In this document: positions 1-7,175 of the stretch, in pieces
Layout of the letters: each line of letters opens with the position of its first letter
Numbering within the stretch: the stretch's first letter is position 1
Assembly: GCA_012032855.1 (NCBI GenBank)
Contig: JAAUQA010000157.1
Span: 1-7,203 of the forward strand
From: Candidatus Competibacteraceae bacterium
Lineage (GTDB): Bacteria > Pseudomonadota > Gammaproteobacteria > Competibacterales > Competibacteraceae
Reading direction: 5' to 3'
DNA: 7,203 bases
Program-made: the position numbers and the translations under genes
Notes under the pieces: generated by a model
What the model saw: the letters and a program-made list of their open reading frames with translations, nothing else
Database searches by the model: none
Told to the model about the DNA's origin: nothing

Positions 1-660
1 CAGTTCAGCCGAATCAAGCCGATCTTCCGGTCCTTTCTCGGCGAGTTGTAAGCGTAGGCCGCCGAGTGCCATGGTGTTTTTTCCCGGGCTGAACAGCAAC
101 GCTGTTGCGAAAGGCGCATGAAGCGGACGCGCCTCAGACAAAGGAAACGGGGGCGGATAATCGTAAGCGACCAATAGCACCGGCAACCCTTCGATTTGAG
201 CAAATGTTACGGCTTCCAGCAAACCGGCGCTGAAACTCCAATCATAAGCTGACAAGCTGATGGACGGCTGCATACATCCGGTCGCGATGGTCCAATAACC
301 GGCAGCGGCATTGTGCACCGAATTGTGAAAATGAGTGGGTGAGATAGGCCGCCCCGGCAGATTTAACGCGGTACACAGCTTGTCGATGATGGCGTAATCG
401 CCGCCCGATGAGGCAAACACCGAGCCGACCTGATTAGCTGTCGGCGAACCTTGCGTCATGGCTTCTTGAGCGGCTTGTAACGCAAGATTGATGACTTGAG
501 TGGTACGGCGTCGCTCATTAGCGCGTAGTAAGCTGGGCTTGAACGCCGCCAAGGGTTGCGCTTGATAGGCCTGTTCGCCAACCAACACCAACCGGCTGTC
601 GCTCCAGCCCGGCAACCCAGGTGCCGCTAAGCTTAAACTCTGCAAATAAACCGCCGTCAC
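1..660 (-). CDS. CLF2: KS-like chain-length-factor protein, partial at 3' end
   Basis: Open for 220 codons from a GTG at 660-658 to the window edge with no stop, so the C-terminus is missing. It belongs to the short ketosynthase-like family (beta-ketoacyl synthase-like N-terminal domain) found in aryl polyene clusters, where ApeC-type proteins partner a ketosynthase as chain-length factor. Visible landmarks are APGLPGW (residues 13-19), SSGGD (84-88), HNSVHNAAAGYW (112-123), SISLSAYD (133-140) and a YDYPPP segment (166-171). Where true ketosynthases have the nucleophilic Cys in TACSSS, this protein has LSAYD, so it should not condense by itself. It aligns with CLF1 along its whole visible length. 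Its GTG overlaps the KS2 stop by 4 bases (GTGA) and has a strong ribosome binding site, which fixes the start. By analogy it forms a cytoplasmic KS-CLF heterodimer with KS2. By comparison with CLF1 (264 residues) about 25-45 residues are missing. Confidence 0.85.
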   Translation of the reverse strand, partial: MTAVYLQSLSLAAPGLPGWSDSRLVLVGEQAYQAQPLAAFKPSLLRANERRRTTQVINLALQAAQEAMTQGSPTANQVGSVFASSGGDYAIIDKLCTALNLPGRPISPTHFHNSVHNAAAGYWTIATGCMQPSISLSAYDWSFSAGLLEAVTFAQIEGLPVLLVAYDYPPPFPLSEARPLHAPFATALLFSPGKNTMALGGLRLQLAEKGPEDRLDSAEL

Positions 661-1856
661 CCGCGCAACCTCCCAAAAATCAGGCTGCAATTGCTACCAC
701 CGAAGCCAAAGGAATTGCTCATGACGATGTTGACTGGAGTTGTTTCGGATTCTCGCACGATGTTGGCCGAGAGGCTGTCATCCATCGTCTGCAGGTTGAG
801 ATTAGCCGGAATAAAGCCGTGTTCGATAATCAAACCGGTGAATAGCGCTTCGGTAATTCCTGCAGCACCCAAGGTATGACCGGTCCACCCTTTAGTGGAG
901 CTGCACCGGGTTCGGGTGCCGAATACCTGATTGATTGCTTTATCCTCGGCGGCATCATTAGCGGGCGTGGCGGTGCCATGTAGATTAATATAATCCACTT
1001 GACTCGGCATAAGCCCGGCGTTCGTCAAGGCGCGTTGCATGGCCAGTGCGGCGCCTGCACCCTCAGGATGTACCGTGGACATATGGTAAGCATCGCTGCT
1101 CTCGCCATAGCCTAGTAAGGCAATAATGCCATCATCTCCCGGCTGAACCCGCTCCAACAGGGCAAAACCTGCTGCTTCAGCGACGTTTAAGCCGTCACGC
1201 TCAGTGTCCCAAGGCCGACACAATTGACTTGATACTAGGCCCAAGGAATGGAAGCCGTATAACGTAATCAGACATAAACTATCCACCCCACCCACGATTG
1301 CAGCATCGCAGTGTCCGGCCTGCATATAGCGATAAGCGGCAGCGAATACCTTGGCGCTGGATGAGCACGCTGTGGATATTGCCAAAGTCGGCCCGGAGAG
1401 CCCTAAATACTGACGGGTAAAATCCGCTACCGAAAAAATATTATGGGTGTGACGATAGTCAAACCCGGCGGGCAATTTGCCGGTTGTTGGATCGCGGTCT
1501 CGATAAGCCAGTTCGGTAGCCTGAATACCGGATGTGCTGGTGCCGATAAACACCCCGAGACGATTCGCACCATGGCGATTGCGTGCAGCCTTGGCGGTTT
1601 CAATAAAACCATCCTGAAGCAGCCCCAAGCGGGCCAAGCGGTTGTTGCGACAATCGAACAGCGCCCATTCATCGGTCAAAGGTTCGGTTTCCAAACCTTC
1701 GACACGGCCGATCCAAGTGGCCAAATCCGCATCTTCGAAATCGCAGGGTTGCAGACCGCTGGTTTCCTGCCGTAACGCAGTCAGGGCGGCTGAGTTTCCT
1801 CGCCCCAAGGCGCTAACAGTGGTATAGGCAGACAGTCGTAACGGTTTGATCGGCAT
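657..1856 (-). CDS. KS2: beta-ketoacyl-ACP synthase (FabF/ApeO-like)
   Basis: A thiolase-fold ketosynthase of 399 residues from the ATG at 1856, a usual length for FabF-like enzymes. It should catalyse decarboxylative condensation of malonyl-ACP with an acyl-ACP in the cytoplasm. The Cys-His-His triad is visible: Cys164 in STACSSS, His293 in LHGTATPAND and His327 in STKGWTGHTLGAAG, with Lys322 in STK. The GFGGSN loop lies near the C-terminus (386-391). The WTGHTLGAAG context and the adjacent CLF-like gene resemble ApeO-type enzymes of aryl polyene clusters rather than housekeeping FabF. An in-frame TTG at 1868 would add four residues and overlap the MMPL stop, but the ATG matches where similarity to KS1 begins. 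The gene starts 5 bases after the MMPL stop without a convincing ribosome binding site, so coupling is likely. By eye it is well over half identical to KS1. It is intact, unlike KS1 as given. Confidence 0.93.
   Translation of the reverse strand: MPIKPLRLSAYTTVSALGRGNSAALTALRQETSGLQPCDFEDADLATWIGRVEGLETEPLTDEWALFDCRNNRLARLGLLQDGFIETAKAARNRHGANRLGVFIGTSTSGIQATELAYRDRDPTTGKLPAGFDYRHTHNIFSVADFTRQYLGLSGPTLAISTACSSSAKVFAAAYRYMQAGHCDAAIVGGVDSLCLITLYGFHSLGLVSSQLCRPWDTERDGLNVAEAAGFALLERVQPGDDGIIALLGYGESSDAYHMSTVHPEGAGAALAMQRALTNAGLMPSQVDYINLHGTATPANDAAEDKAINQVFGTRTRCSSTKGWTGHTLGAAGITEALFTGLIIEHGFIPANLNLQTMDDSLSANIVRESETTPVNIVMSNSFGFGGSNCSLIFGRLRG
669..674 (-). promoter_or_regulatory. Ribosome binding site of CLF2
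   Basis: GGGAGG lies inside the last codons of KS2, with 8 bases between it and the GTG at 660. It is the clearest Shine-Dalgarno sequence in the window and supports a GTG start overlapping the KS2 stop. Confidence 0.7.
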
Positions 1857-1861
1857 TGACG

Positions 1862-4174
1862 TTAGCAATTTTCAGCTGCGTGCGTTCCCGGCTGAGCCAA
1901 TACCAGTGCCATCAGGAAACTGATCAAGACACCGATGGACACAGTCTGGCCGATAGCCTGCAACACGGGCAGTTCGGAAAAAGCAAGCATACCAAATACG
2001 ACCAGGGTTGAACCACAGCAAATCAACACGGCGCGCAGCGTCCGTAGCCGCGCCTGGACATCCGCTGCGGGCCGACTGAAAAACAGACTGTAGTCGAGTC
2101 CAAGACCCACTACCAGGAACAGAGAGACCAGATGAAACAACGATAGGCGCTTGCCGAGCAGTAGCAGTAACGCTATATCAACGGCAACCGCCAAGGTAAC
2201 GGGTAATAACACCACAAACAGGCGTTTGAACGAGCCGAGACCCAGCCACAATACTGCGCTCAACAACACGGCTCCCCAAGCTAATCGCAGCAATGCAGCA
2301 TTGCGAAATTCGACAACCAGCTGATTCGTTTCCTGCTTGAGGTCAAAATAATAGACCTCATCTAACGACAACTCGGACAAAGCTTCGGCCAAGTCACTGT
2401 CAGTGACGACTCCGGCCAAAGGGACTAAAGCAGTCCAACTTGCTTGGCGTTGCAAGAGCAACGAGGAGATTCGCAACCCTAGCACAGTGCCATCCAGGTC
2501 TTCGGGATTCAGCAGCGGTGCTGTGCGAGTGGTCTCGACGGAATCCAGAAAAGGGACGAACAGGTTAGGCTTGAAGGGTAAACCGTGCAACGCCTGCTGT
2601 AAGTCAGTGTTTAACCTATCCGCTGTCGGTAAAGCGGCTTGCCGGGCACGTTGGGTTTTTCGGCTGGGCAGATAAAGCGCAGCCATATCAAAGCCGGTCA
2701 GGCTACCCTGCTGTTTTTGCGTTTCCAACCATTGCGCTAGTATTTCACTGCGTTGCAACACAGTCTCGGCATCCGCCGCGTTAATCACAATCACTTGGCC
2801 GGCCTCCGGTGCGCCTAATTGAGCGCGTAGCTCGCGGTCCAGGTCGATGAGTTTTTCGGGAATCGGGCTTAATGCGGCCAAGTCGTCTTCCCAGAACTGT
2901 GATGTGCTAAGCACTCCGAGCGACAGAATCACGAAACTCGCCGCTATAGTGGCCGCACCTAACCAGCGGGGCAGCTTTAATAGGGCGTATAGTCGGATTC
3001 GCTCGTTGGGTACGTGTGGTGGGGTCCATATCGGTGGCAACAATGCAGGTAATACCCAACGCGTGACTAAAGCGGCAGTGAATAGCCCGGTAATAGCGAA
3101 TACACCGAGTTGGGCGAGTCCCACAAAATCCGCTGTGATCATGGCCAGATAAGCAATGGCCGTGGTGAGTGTACCCAGCCGCAGGGTGGGCCAGATGCTT
3201 TTTATATTTTGTTCAACCGTTGCTTGTGGGTAAAGATGGCTGAATAAATGGATGGGGTAATCAATTGCTACGCCGAGCAACGTAATACCGAACGCCAGGG
3301 TAATACCGTAAATTCCACCGAATAACAATCCGACCGCTGCGATGGCGACCACAATGGCTGATGCCAAAGGCAGTGCAGCCAACAGCACAACGCGTGGGGA
3401 ACGATAAATCAACCACAGCAACGCCATAAGTAAAACGCTGGCTATTCCGCTAAGCCATTGGGTTTCGGTACGGATTGTGTCGCGCGATAGGATGCTGAAC
3501 ACCCCTGTTCCGCTCAGCAATAAACTCACCGAACCTTGCTGAGCGTTGACAAACCCGAGTTGGATCGCATTCAACACCTGTTCCTGAGCATCCAAATCGA
3601 AACCGGAGGCTTGTGTCTCCACCAGCAGTACGGCGCGCTGCCCGTCGGGTGAAAACCAGACTCCGAGGCGTTGCGTCGGCTGTCGATCAGTTTGTTCGGT
3701 CTGCAGTGCGTTCAGAAAGGTGCCGGTGGGATCGGCAGGTAGCAACTGTTTGGTAAACGCTGACAATGGCGAGGCTAATTCCCGTAAGCGTTGTTGTAGT
3801 GCGCGGCGTAGCCCCTCTACGCTGAAATCAGCCCGACTAAGTAGATAACGTTGCTTAAATAACCACTGCTGTTCGCTTTCATTGAGTAGGTTTTCGCCGT
3901 TAGCGACCCGCACAAACAAGCCTGTGGTTCGTAATTGTTCGGCCAAACGTCGGCTGGTTTCTGCTCGCTCCTGCTCTGTCCCCCCTTCCAGACCGAGCAG
4001 AATTAAACGTGCGGTAGGCCCCGAACGTAACTGCTCCAACAGCAATTCCGCTTGGGTATCGGATTTTGGGATGAATAGAGTGAGATCGGTCGTGACCGGC
4101 GTGTGGGCCAACATCAGCCAGCTGCAGAGCGCCATGAACGCCAGCCAGCCGAACAGAATGAACCGATTACTCAT
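1862..4174 (-). CDS. MMPL/RND-family inner-membrane exporter
   Basis: A 770-residue polytopic membrane protein with the two-fold RND/MMPL layout. There is a first membrane helix at about 5-23, a periplasmic domain to about 238, and helices at about 240-257, 263-286, 290-312, 335-356 and 358-378. The second half repeats this: a helix at 403-422, a second periplasmic domain to about 628, and helices at about 631-648, 652-674, 677-700, 713-732 and 738-762. Both halves keep the GxxxDY signature in their fourth helix (GVAIDY, Asp305-Tyr306; GLGLDY, Asp694-Tyr695), expected for proton-coupled transport. In aryl polyene and xanthomonadin clusters such a protein sits beside a LolA-like gene and is thought to export the lipid-linked polyene; that role is inferred here. 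The start ATG overlaps the end of the repaired LolA-like frame by 8 bases. The length is typical and no frame break is seen. Confidence 0.93.
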   Translation of the reverse strand: MSNRFILFGWLAFMALCSWLMLAHTPVTTDLTLFIPKSDTQAELLLEQLRSGPTARLILLGLEGGTEQERAETSRRLAEQLRTTGLFVRVANGENLLNESEQQWLFKQRYLLSRADFSVEGLRRALQQRLRELASPLSAFTKQLLPADPTGTFLNALQTEQTDRQPTQRLGVWFSPDGQRAVLLVETQASGFDLDAQEQVLNAIQLGFVNAQQGSVSLLLSGTGVFSILSRDTIRTETQWLSGIASVLLMALLWLIYRSPRVVLLAALPLASAIVVAIAAVGLLFGGIYGITLAFGITLLGVAIDYPIHLFSHLYPQATVEQNIKSIWPTLRLGTLTTAIAYLAMITADFVGLAQLGVFAITGLFTAALVTRWVLPALLPPIWTPPHVPNERIRLYALLKLPRWLGAATIAASFVILSLGVLSTSQFWEDDLAALSPIPEKLIDLDRELRAQLGAPEAGQVIVINAADAETVLQRSEILAQWLETQKQQGSLTGFDMAALYLPSRKTQRARQAALPTADRLNTDLQQALHGLPFKPNLFVPFLDSVETTRTAPLLNPEDLDGTVLGLRISSLLLQRQASWTALVPLAGVVTDSDLAEALSELSLDEVYYFDLKQETNQLVVEFRNAALLRLAWGAVLLSAVLWLGLGSFKRLFVVLLPVTLAVAVDIALLLLLGKRLSLFHLVSLFLVVGLGLDYSLFFSRPAADVQARLRTLRAVLICCGSTLVVFGMLAFSELPVLQAIGQTVSIGVLISFLMALVLAQPGTHAAENC

Positions 4175-4739
4175 GGACTGGTTCGATAGTCATCACACTG
4201 CGATCAACCACCGGTTTCTAACGTCTCGACGTTGAGCACCTGAGTGCCCTGGCCGCGGAAAATGATCGCGCTGACATACTCGGCCATTCGTTCAGCCAAG
4301 GGTTCCAGGCGCAAGCTCCAATCGGTCGGTTGTCCTTGCAATTGCAACGGTAATAGCGTTGCAAGGTCGCTAAATCACCTGCCAGAGTCGCCCGGATCGC
4401 TTCCACCAAGGCACCGACCTCGACATGGCCGGGCAAATACAGATTACGGCGGCCTTCACTGGTTTCGATGGTAAGCCAATCCTGATCGACCGTATACCGT
4501 TCGTCATACGGCTGCAACGTGTGTTTTTGCAGATAATGCGGCGCGTTATAGCTCAAGGTTCCCGTCAAGAGCAAAGGCTCTGCCAGCATTGCCAGCTCTT
4601 TGCGTTCCTGGAAGCGGGCGTTGATCGTTTTTACCTCCGCCAAACGATTCATCAATTGCGGCAGATCCCATCCGTCTGTCGCGTTGGCCACTGTGACGAA
4701 CAGGCTAAAGATCAACACTAATCGGAGCACTGTTTTCAT
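4167..4739 (-). CDS. LolA-like periplasmic carrier protein (two compensating frameshifts as given)
   Basis: The protein starts with a signal peptide (positively charged start, hydrophobic residues 4-16, probable cleavage after VANA at 17-20). It continues as a LolA-fold carrier with the GTLSYNAPHYLQKHT segment at 60-74 and WLTIET at 88-93. As given, the initial frame turns into low-quality sequence after residue 131 and stops at 4218, giving 173 residues. Allowing for a missing base near 4348 gives LQLQGQPTDWSLRLEPL, and removing an extra base at 4206/4207 gives GGDRSVMTIEPVHE and a TAA at 4169-4167. The repaired product is 190 residues, a normal length. Its last codons overlap the MMPL start (ATGAGTAA), and its ATG overlaps the dehydratase stop (ATGA). 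LolA-like proteins of aryl polyene clusters are thought to ferry a lipid-linked product across the periplasm, together with the MMPL protein. The family call is firm; whether the break is real is open. Confidence 0.82.
4206..4207 (-). other. Putative +1 indel in the LolA-like gene
   Basis: The minus strand reads GGT GGT T GAT CGC. With one T fewer, the frame continues as GGDRSVMTIEPVHE to a stop overlapping the MMPL start. With it, the repaired middle frame stops at once at TGA (4206-4204). Confidence 0.6.
4347..4349 (-). other. Putative -1 indel in the LolA-like gene
   Basis: The minus strand reads TAC CG TTG CAA. One more base after CG would give Tyr-Arg-Leu-Gln and join residues 1-131 to the LolA-like continuation in the other frame. 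Without it the frame runs into Cys-rich sequence with no family resemblance. Confidence 0.65.
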
Positions 4740-5179
4740 TCCAACGATTCCGGTCGGGTGATGACGGTCACGCGCCCTTCCGCCAACAGCTGCCCAGCAG
4801 CGCTGACCCGAAAGCGGTAAATGAAATGCGCGATATCACCGGCAAGCCGGGTAGCCTCAATGGTTAGCGGTGCTTCGATGGTATCCAGCGCATCGGTGAA
4901 TAGCCTGATTTCTTTGAGCGCTGCTAAAAAAGCTGACGGTGCTTGCTGTCCGGCTTGTCTGGCGCGTAAACCGCCATGTATAGCGGTAGCCTGTGCGCCG
5001 TATTCGACGGCGTGGAGTGCGGCCAAGCTGTTTTGGCAGCGCAGCGGGTTGTCCGGGTCACGATGCGTCGAGCTGGTGCAGACAATGGATTGATCATCCC
5101 AGGCGATAACGCCATCCAATAGACACATGGTGCCTTGATGGGGAATCAGACCGAGAATTTCGGCTTTATCGATCAACAT
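4736..5179 (-). CDS. apeP: ApeP-like 3-hydroxyacyl-ACP dehydratase (hotdog fold)
   Basis: A 147-residue single hotdog-domain protein from the ATG at 5179. The IPHQGTMCLLD segment (12-22, His14) matches the FabZ/ApeP-type catalytic-histidine strand, and HAVEYGAQATAIHGG (56-70) matches the central hotdog helix with its acidic residue (Glu59) and Gln63. The expected reaction is dehydration of 3-hydroxyacyl-ACP to the trans-2-enoyl-ACP, which builds the conjugated polyene. In characterised aryl polyene systems ApeP works with a second dehydratase, ApeI, which is not in this window. A longer reading from 5257 would add 26 residues lying entirely inside CLF1 with no family resemblance, so 5179 is preferred. 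That start overlaps the CLF1 stop by 7 bases, and its own stop overlaps the LolA-like ATG by 4 bases (ATGA). The hotdog dehydratase call is firm; the ApeP name rests on motif and position. Confidence 0.87.
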   Translation of the reverse strand: MLIDKAEILGLIPHQGTMCLLDGVIAWDDQSIVCTSSTHRDPDNPLRCQNSLAALHAVEYGAQATAIHGGLRARQAGQQAPSAFLAALKEIRLFTDALDTIEAPLTIEATRLAGDIAHFIYRFRVSAAGQLLAEGRVTVITRPESLE

Positions 5180-5967
5180 GGCTGGTGGTGTAAACGCACT
5201 TGAGTATCCGGCAGATAGGGTAACAGGACTGTTTTTGAAACCCGTCGGGCCATGCATTGCAATAATGGCAAACTGCGGGCTGCCGGATTGCCGACGCGTA
5301 GTGCTTCAAGACCATCATCAGTCAAACTAACTTCCAGTTGGTTACGGACAATAGCCACGTTTTGCAAGTAACAACAACTGCTGCCCACACGCTCCGGGGT
5401 GAGCAGCAAAGCGACCGCGAAGGGATCGTGAATAGGCCGAAATGGTTGTAACGGCGGTGGCGGCGGGACATCATAAGCGACTAATAATACCGTTTGATTA
5501 GTGCTGCACACTAACCCACCGGCTTCTAGGAGCCCGGCGGTGAAGGATGCATCGTAAGCCGACAGACTGATTGAAGGAGCCCGCGAACCGGTTGCAATAG
5601 ACCAATAGCCAGCCGGTGCATTATGTACCGAGTTGTTGAATTGATTGGGCGATACCGGTCGTTCCGGCTGAATCAGCGCCGTGAACACCTGATCCAACGC
5701 GTCAGTATCGCCTCCGGAGCAGGCAAATACCGATGCCAATTGGTTTGGAGGCGACTCCATGCCGATTAAGGCAGCCTGGGCAACGTGCAAGGCCAAACGC
5801 ACGGTAAACGTGGCCCGACGCAGCGCATTGCGGTTAAGCAAGGTCGGATTCGGGCGGGGTATCGGGCTACTTTGGTAAGGCGCTTGACCAGTCAAAACGG
5901 CTTGACTCTCGTGCCAACCGGGCAAGCCAGGAGCGAGCAGTCCGGGGGAGCTCAGATAGAAATCCAT
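5173..5967 (-). CDS. CLF1: KS-like chain-length-factor protein
   Basis: 264 residues from the ATG at 5967, which shares its A with the KS1 stop (TGATG) and has CAGGG a few bases upstream. An earlier in-frame ATG at 5994 would add nine residues inside the conserved KS1 C-terminus and is less likely, since CLF2 similarity begins with the SSPGLLAPGLPGW region. It is the same short ketosynthase-like family as CLF2, with CSGGD (83-87), NNSVHNAPAGYW (111-122) and SISLSAYD (132-139). The ketosynthase nucleophile position holds no Cys (LSAYD instead of TACSS), so it is predicted to be a non-condensing partner. A run of five prolines (168-172) follows the conserved VAYD. By analogy with ApeC-type proteins it should pair with KS1 as a cytoplasmic KS-CLF complex acting on ACP-bound chains. 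Similarity to CLF2 is about half by eye, so the two copies are not recent duplicates. Confidence 0.88.
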   Translation of the reverse strand: MDFYLSSPGLLAPGLPGWHESQAVLTGQAPYQSSPIPRPNPTLLNRNALRRATFTVRLALHVAQAALIGMESPPNQLASVFACSGGDTDALDQVFTALIQPERPVSPNQFNNSVHNAPAGYWSIATGSRAPSISLSAYDASFTAGLLEAGGLVCSTNQTVLLVAYDVPPPPPLQPFRPIHDPFAVALLLTPERVGSSCCYLQNVAIVRNQLEVSLTDDGLEALRVGNPAARSLPLLQCMARRVSKTVLLPYLPDTQVRLHHQPC

Positions 5968-7175
5968 CAAGCCCTGTGACCGACTAGCAAACAACCATTG
6001 TTGCCACCGAAGCCGAAGGCGTTGATTAGCACCCGGCGGACTTCACTGTTTCGATTTTGCAAAAGAATCTGCGCCGCAAGTCTTTGATCTACTTGGTGGG
6101 TGTTGAGGCTAGCAGGCATAAAGCCGTGTTCAATCATTAAGCAGGCGATGACGGCTGAAGTAATCCCCGCGGCTCCTAAAGTATGCCCGGTCCAGCCTTT
6201 GGTTGAACTACAAGGTATCTGGCGACCGAACAGCTCCACGACCGCTTGATCTTCGATGATGTCATTGGCAGGCGTCGCTGTGCCGTGCAGATGGATATAA
6301 TCTACCGCTGCTGGAGTTAGGTCAGCGCTTTGCAGCGCACGGCGCATGGCCAGTATTGCCCCACTGCCCTGAGGATGCGGAGCAGTCATATGATAAGCGT
6401 CCGCACTCTCACCATAACCGAGCAAGCTAATGTTGCTATCTTGTGGGACAGTCCGGCGGAGTAGTGCGAAACCCGCTGCCTCGCCGATGGATAGCCGTCG
6501 CGATTAGCATCCCAAGGTCGGCAGGGCTGAGTAGACAACAGTTGCAAGGCGTTGAAACCATACAACGTGGTAAGACATAAACTGTCCACACCGCCTACTA
6601 CGGCGGCATCGCAAAGTCCCGCCAGTATGGCGCGATGGGCGGTGGCAAATACTTTGACGCTCGAAGAACAAGCGGTCAGCACGGCGTGGGCCGGGCCGCG
6701 TAACTCCAGAAACCGACGGGTGAAGTCGGCGCAAGAGAATGCGTTATGGGTATGTTGATAATCCAGGCTGGCTGGCAATGCCCCAGTTTTTTGGGTCGCG
6801 GTCACGATAGGCCAGCTCCGTCTGGTGGATGCCGGAGGTCGTGGTACCGATAAACACTCCGATGCGTTCGGCCCCGAACCGGTCGCGTGTCTCGGCGACG
6901 GCAGCGGCGAAACCATCTTGACTGAGTCCTAATAAAGCCAAGCGGTTGTTGCGGCAGTCGAAATCCGTCAATGCTGCCGGTATTTCAACCACTTCGACGC
7001 CTTCTGCCCGCCCTATCCAGGTAGATAGGGCGGTATCTTCGAAATCACAGGGTGATAATCCGCTACGACCTTCCCTAAGGGCTTTCAGCGTTGCTTGTAA
7101 ACCGGGGCCCAGGGCGCTGGTTAAGGTATAAGCGGCGATGGTCAGCGGCTTACGGTGGGTTACGCGCTGCTCCAC
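5967..7175 (-). CDS. KS1: beta-ketoacyl-ACP synthase (two compensating frameshifts as given)
   Basis: A FabF/ApeO-like ketosynthase read in three pieces: 7175 to about 6793, about 6786 to 6497, and about 6494 to 5967. The first and third pieces share a frame. Removing one base at 6787-6792 and adding one at 6495-6496 gives 402 residues, against 399-403 for KS2, with collinear similarity throughout. The triad is then complete: Cys169 in LTACSSS, His297 in LHGTATPAND, His331 in STKGWTGHTLGAAG, plus Lys326. Read literally, translation from 7175 stops at 6744 after 143 residues, before the active-site Cys, giving no enzyme. The GTG at 7175 is the only plausible start: an in-frame TGA lies at 7199-7197, an AGGG just upstream, and KS2 similarity begins at residue 8. 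Role as for KS2: condensation of malonyl-ACP with acyl-ACP, presumably with CLF1, whose ATG overlaps the KS1 stop by one base. The family is certain; whether the break is biological is open. Confidence 0.85.
6495..6496 (-). other. Putative -1 indel in KS1
   Basis: The minus strand reads CGC GAC GG CTA TCC ATC GGC GAG. One more G gives RDGLSIGEAAGFALL, matching RDGLNVAEAAGFALL of KS2. As given, the frame turns into unrelated sequence. Confidence 0.7.
6787..6792 (-). other. Putative +1 indel in a homopolymer of KS1
   Basis: Six A on the minus strand (GACCCAAAAAACTGG). With five A the reading is DRDPKTGALPAS, matching DRDPTTGKLPAG of KS2. With six, the frame gives DRDPKNWG and stops at 6744. 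Confidence 0.72.

Noticed and set aside
621..845. Plus-strand open frame of 74 codons, and similar plus-strand frames opposite KS2, MMPL, LolA, the dehydratase and KS1.
   Set aside because: All lie antisense to well-supported genes, resemble no known family and have no separate signal for translation.
5180..5257. Longer reading of the dehydratase from 5257.
   Set aside because: The extra 26 residues are an out-of-frame translation of the CLF1 end and precede the natural hotdog start.
5968..5994. Nine-residue N-terminal extension of CLF1 from the ATG at 5994.
   Set aside because: It lies inside the conserved KS1 C-terminus and has no counterpart in CLF2. The ATG at 5967 forms a TGATG junction with a nearby CAGGG.
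6786..6792. The KS1 homopolymer gives an in-frame A AAA AAC heptamer, the classic -1 ribosomal slippage site.
   Set aside because: The frame needed to continue KS1 is +1, not -1, and a second, opposite shift would be needed 290 bases later. An indel explains both more simply.
657..7175. KS1-CLF1 and KS2-CLF2 as a DNA-level direct repeat or recent duplication.
   Set aside because: The nucleotide sequences differ throughout outside the strongest motifs, and the protein similarity is moderate. They are old paralogues, not a repeat unit.
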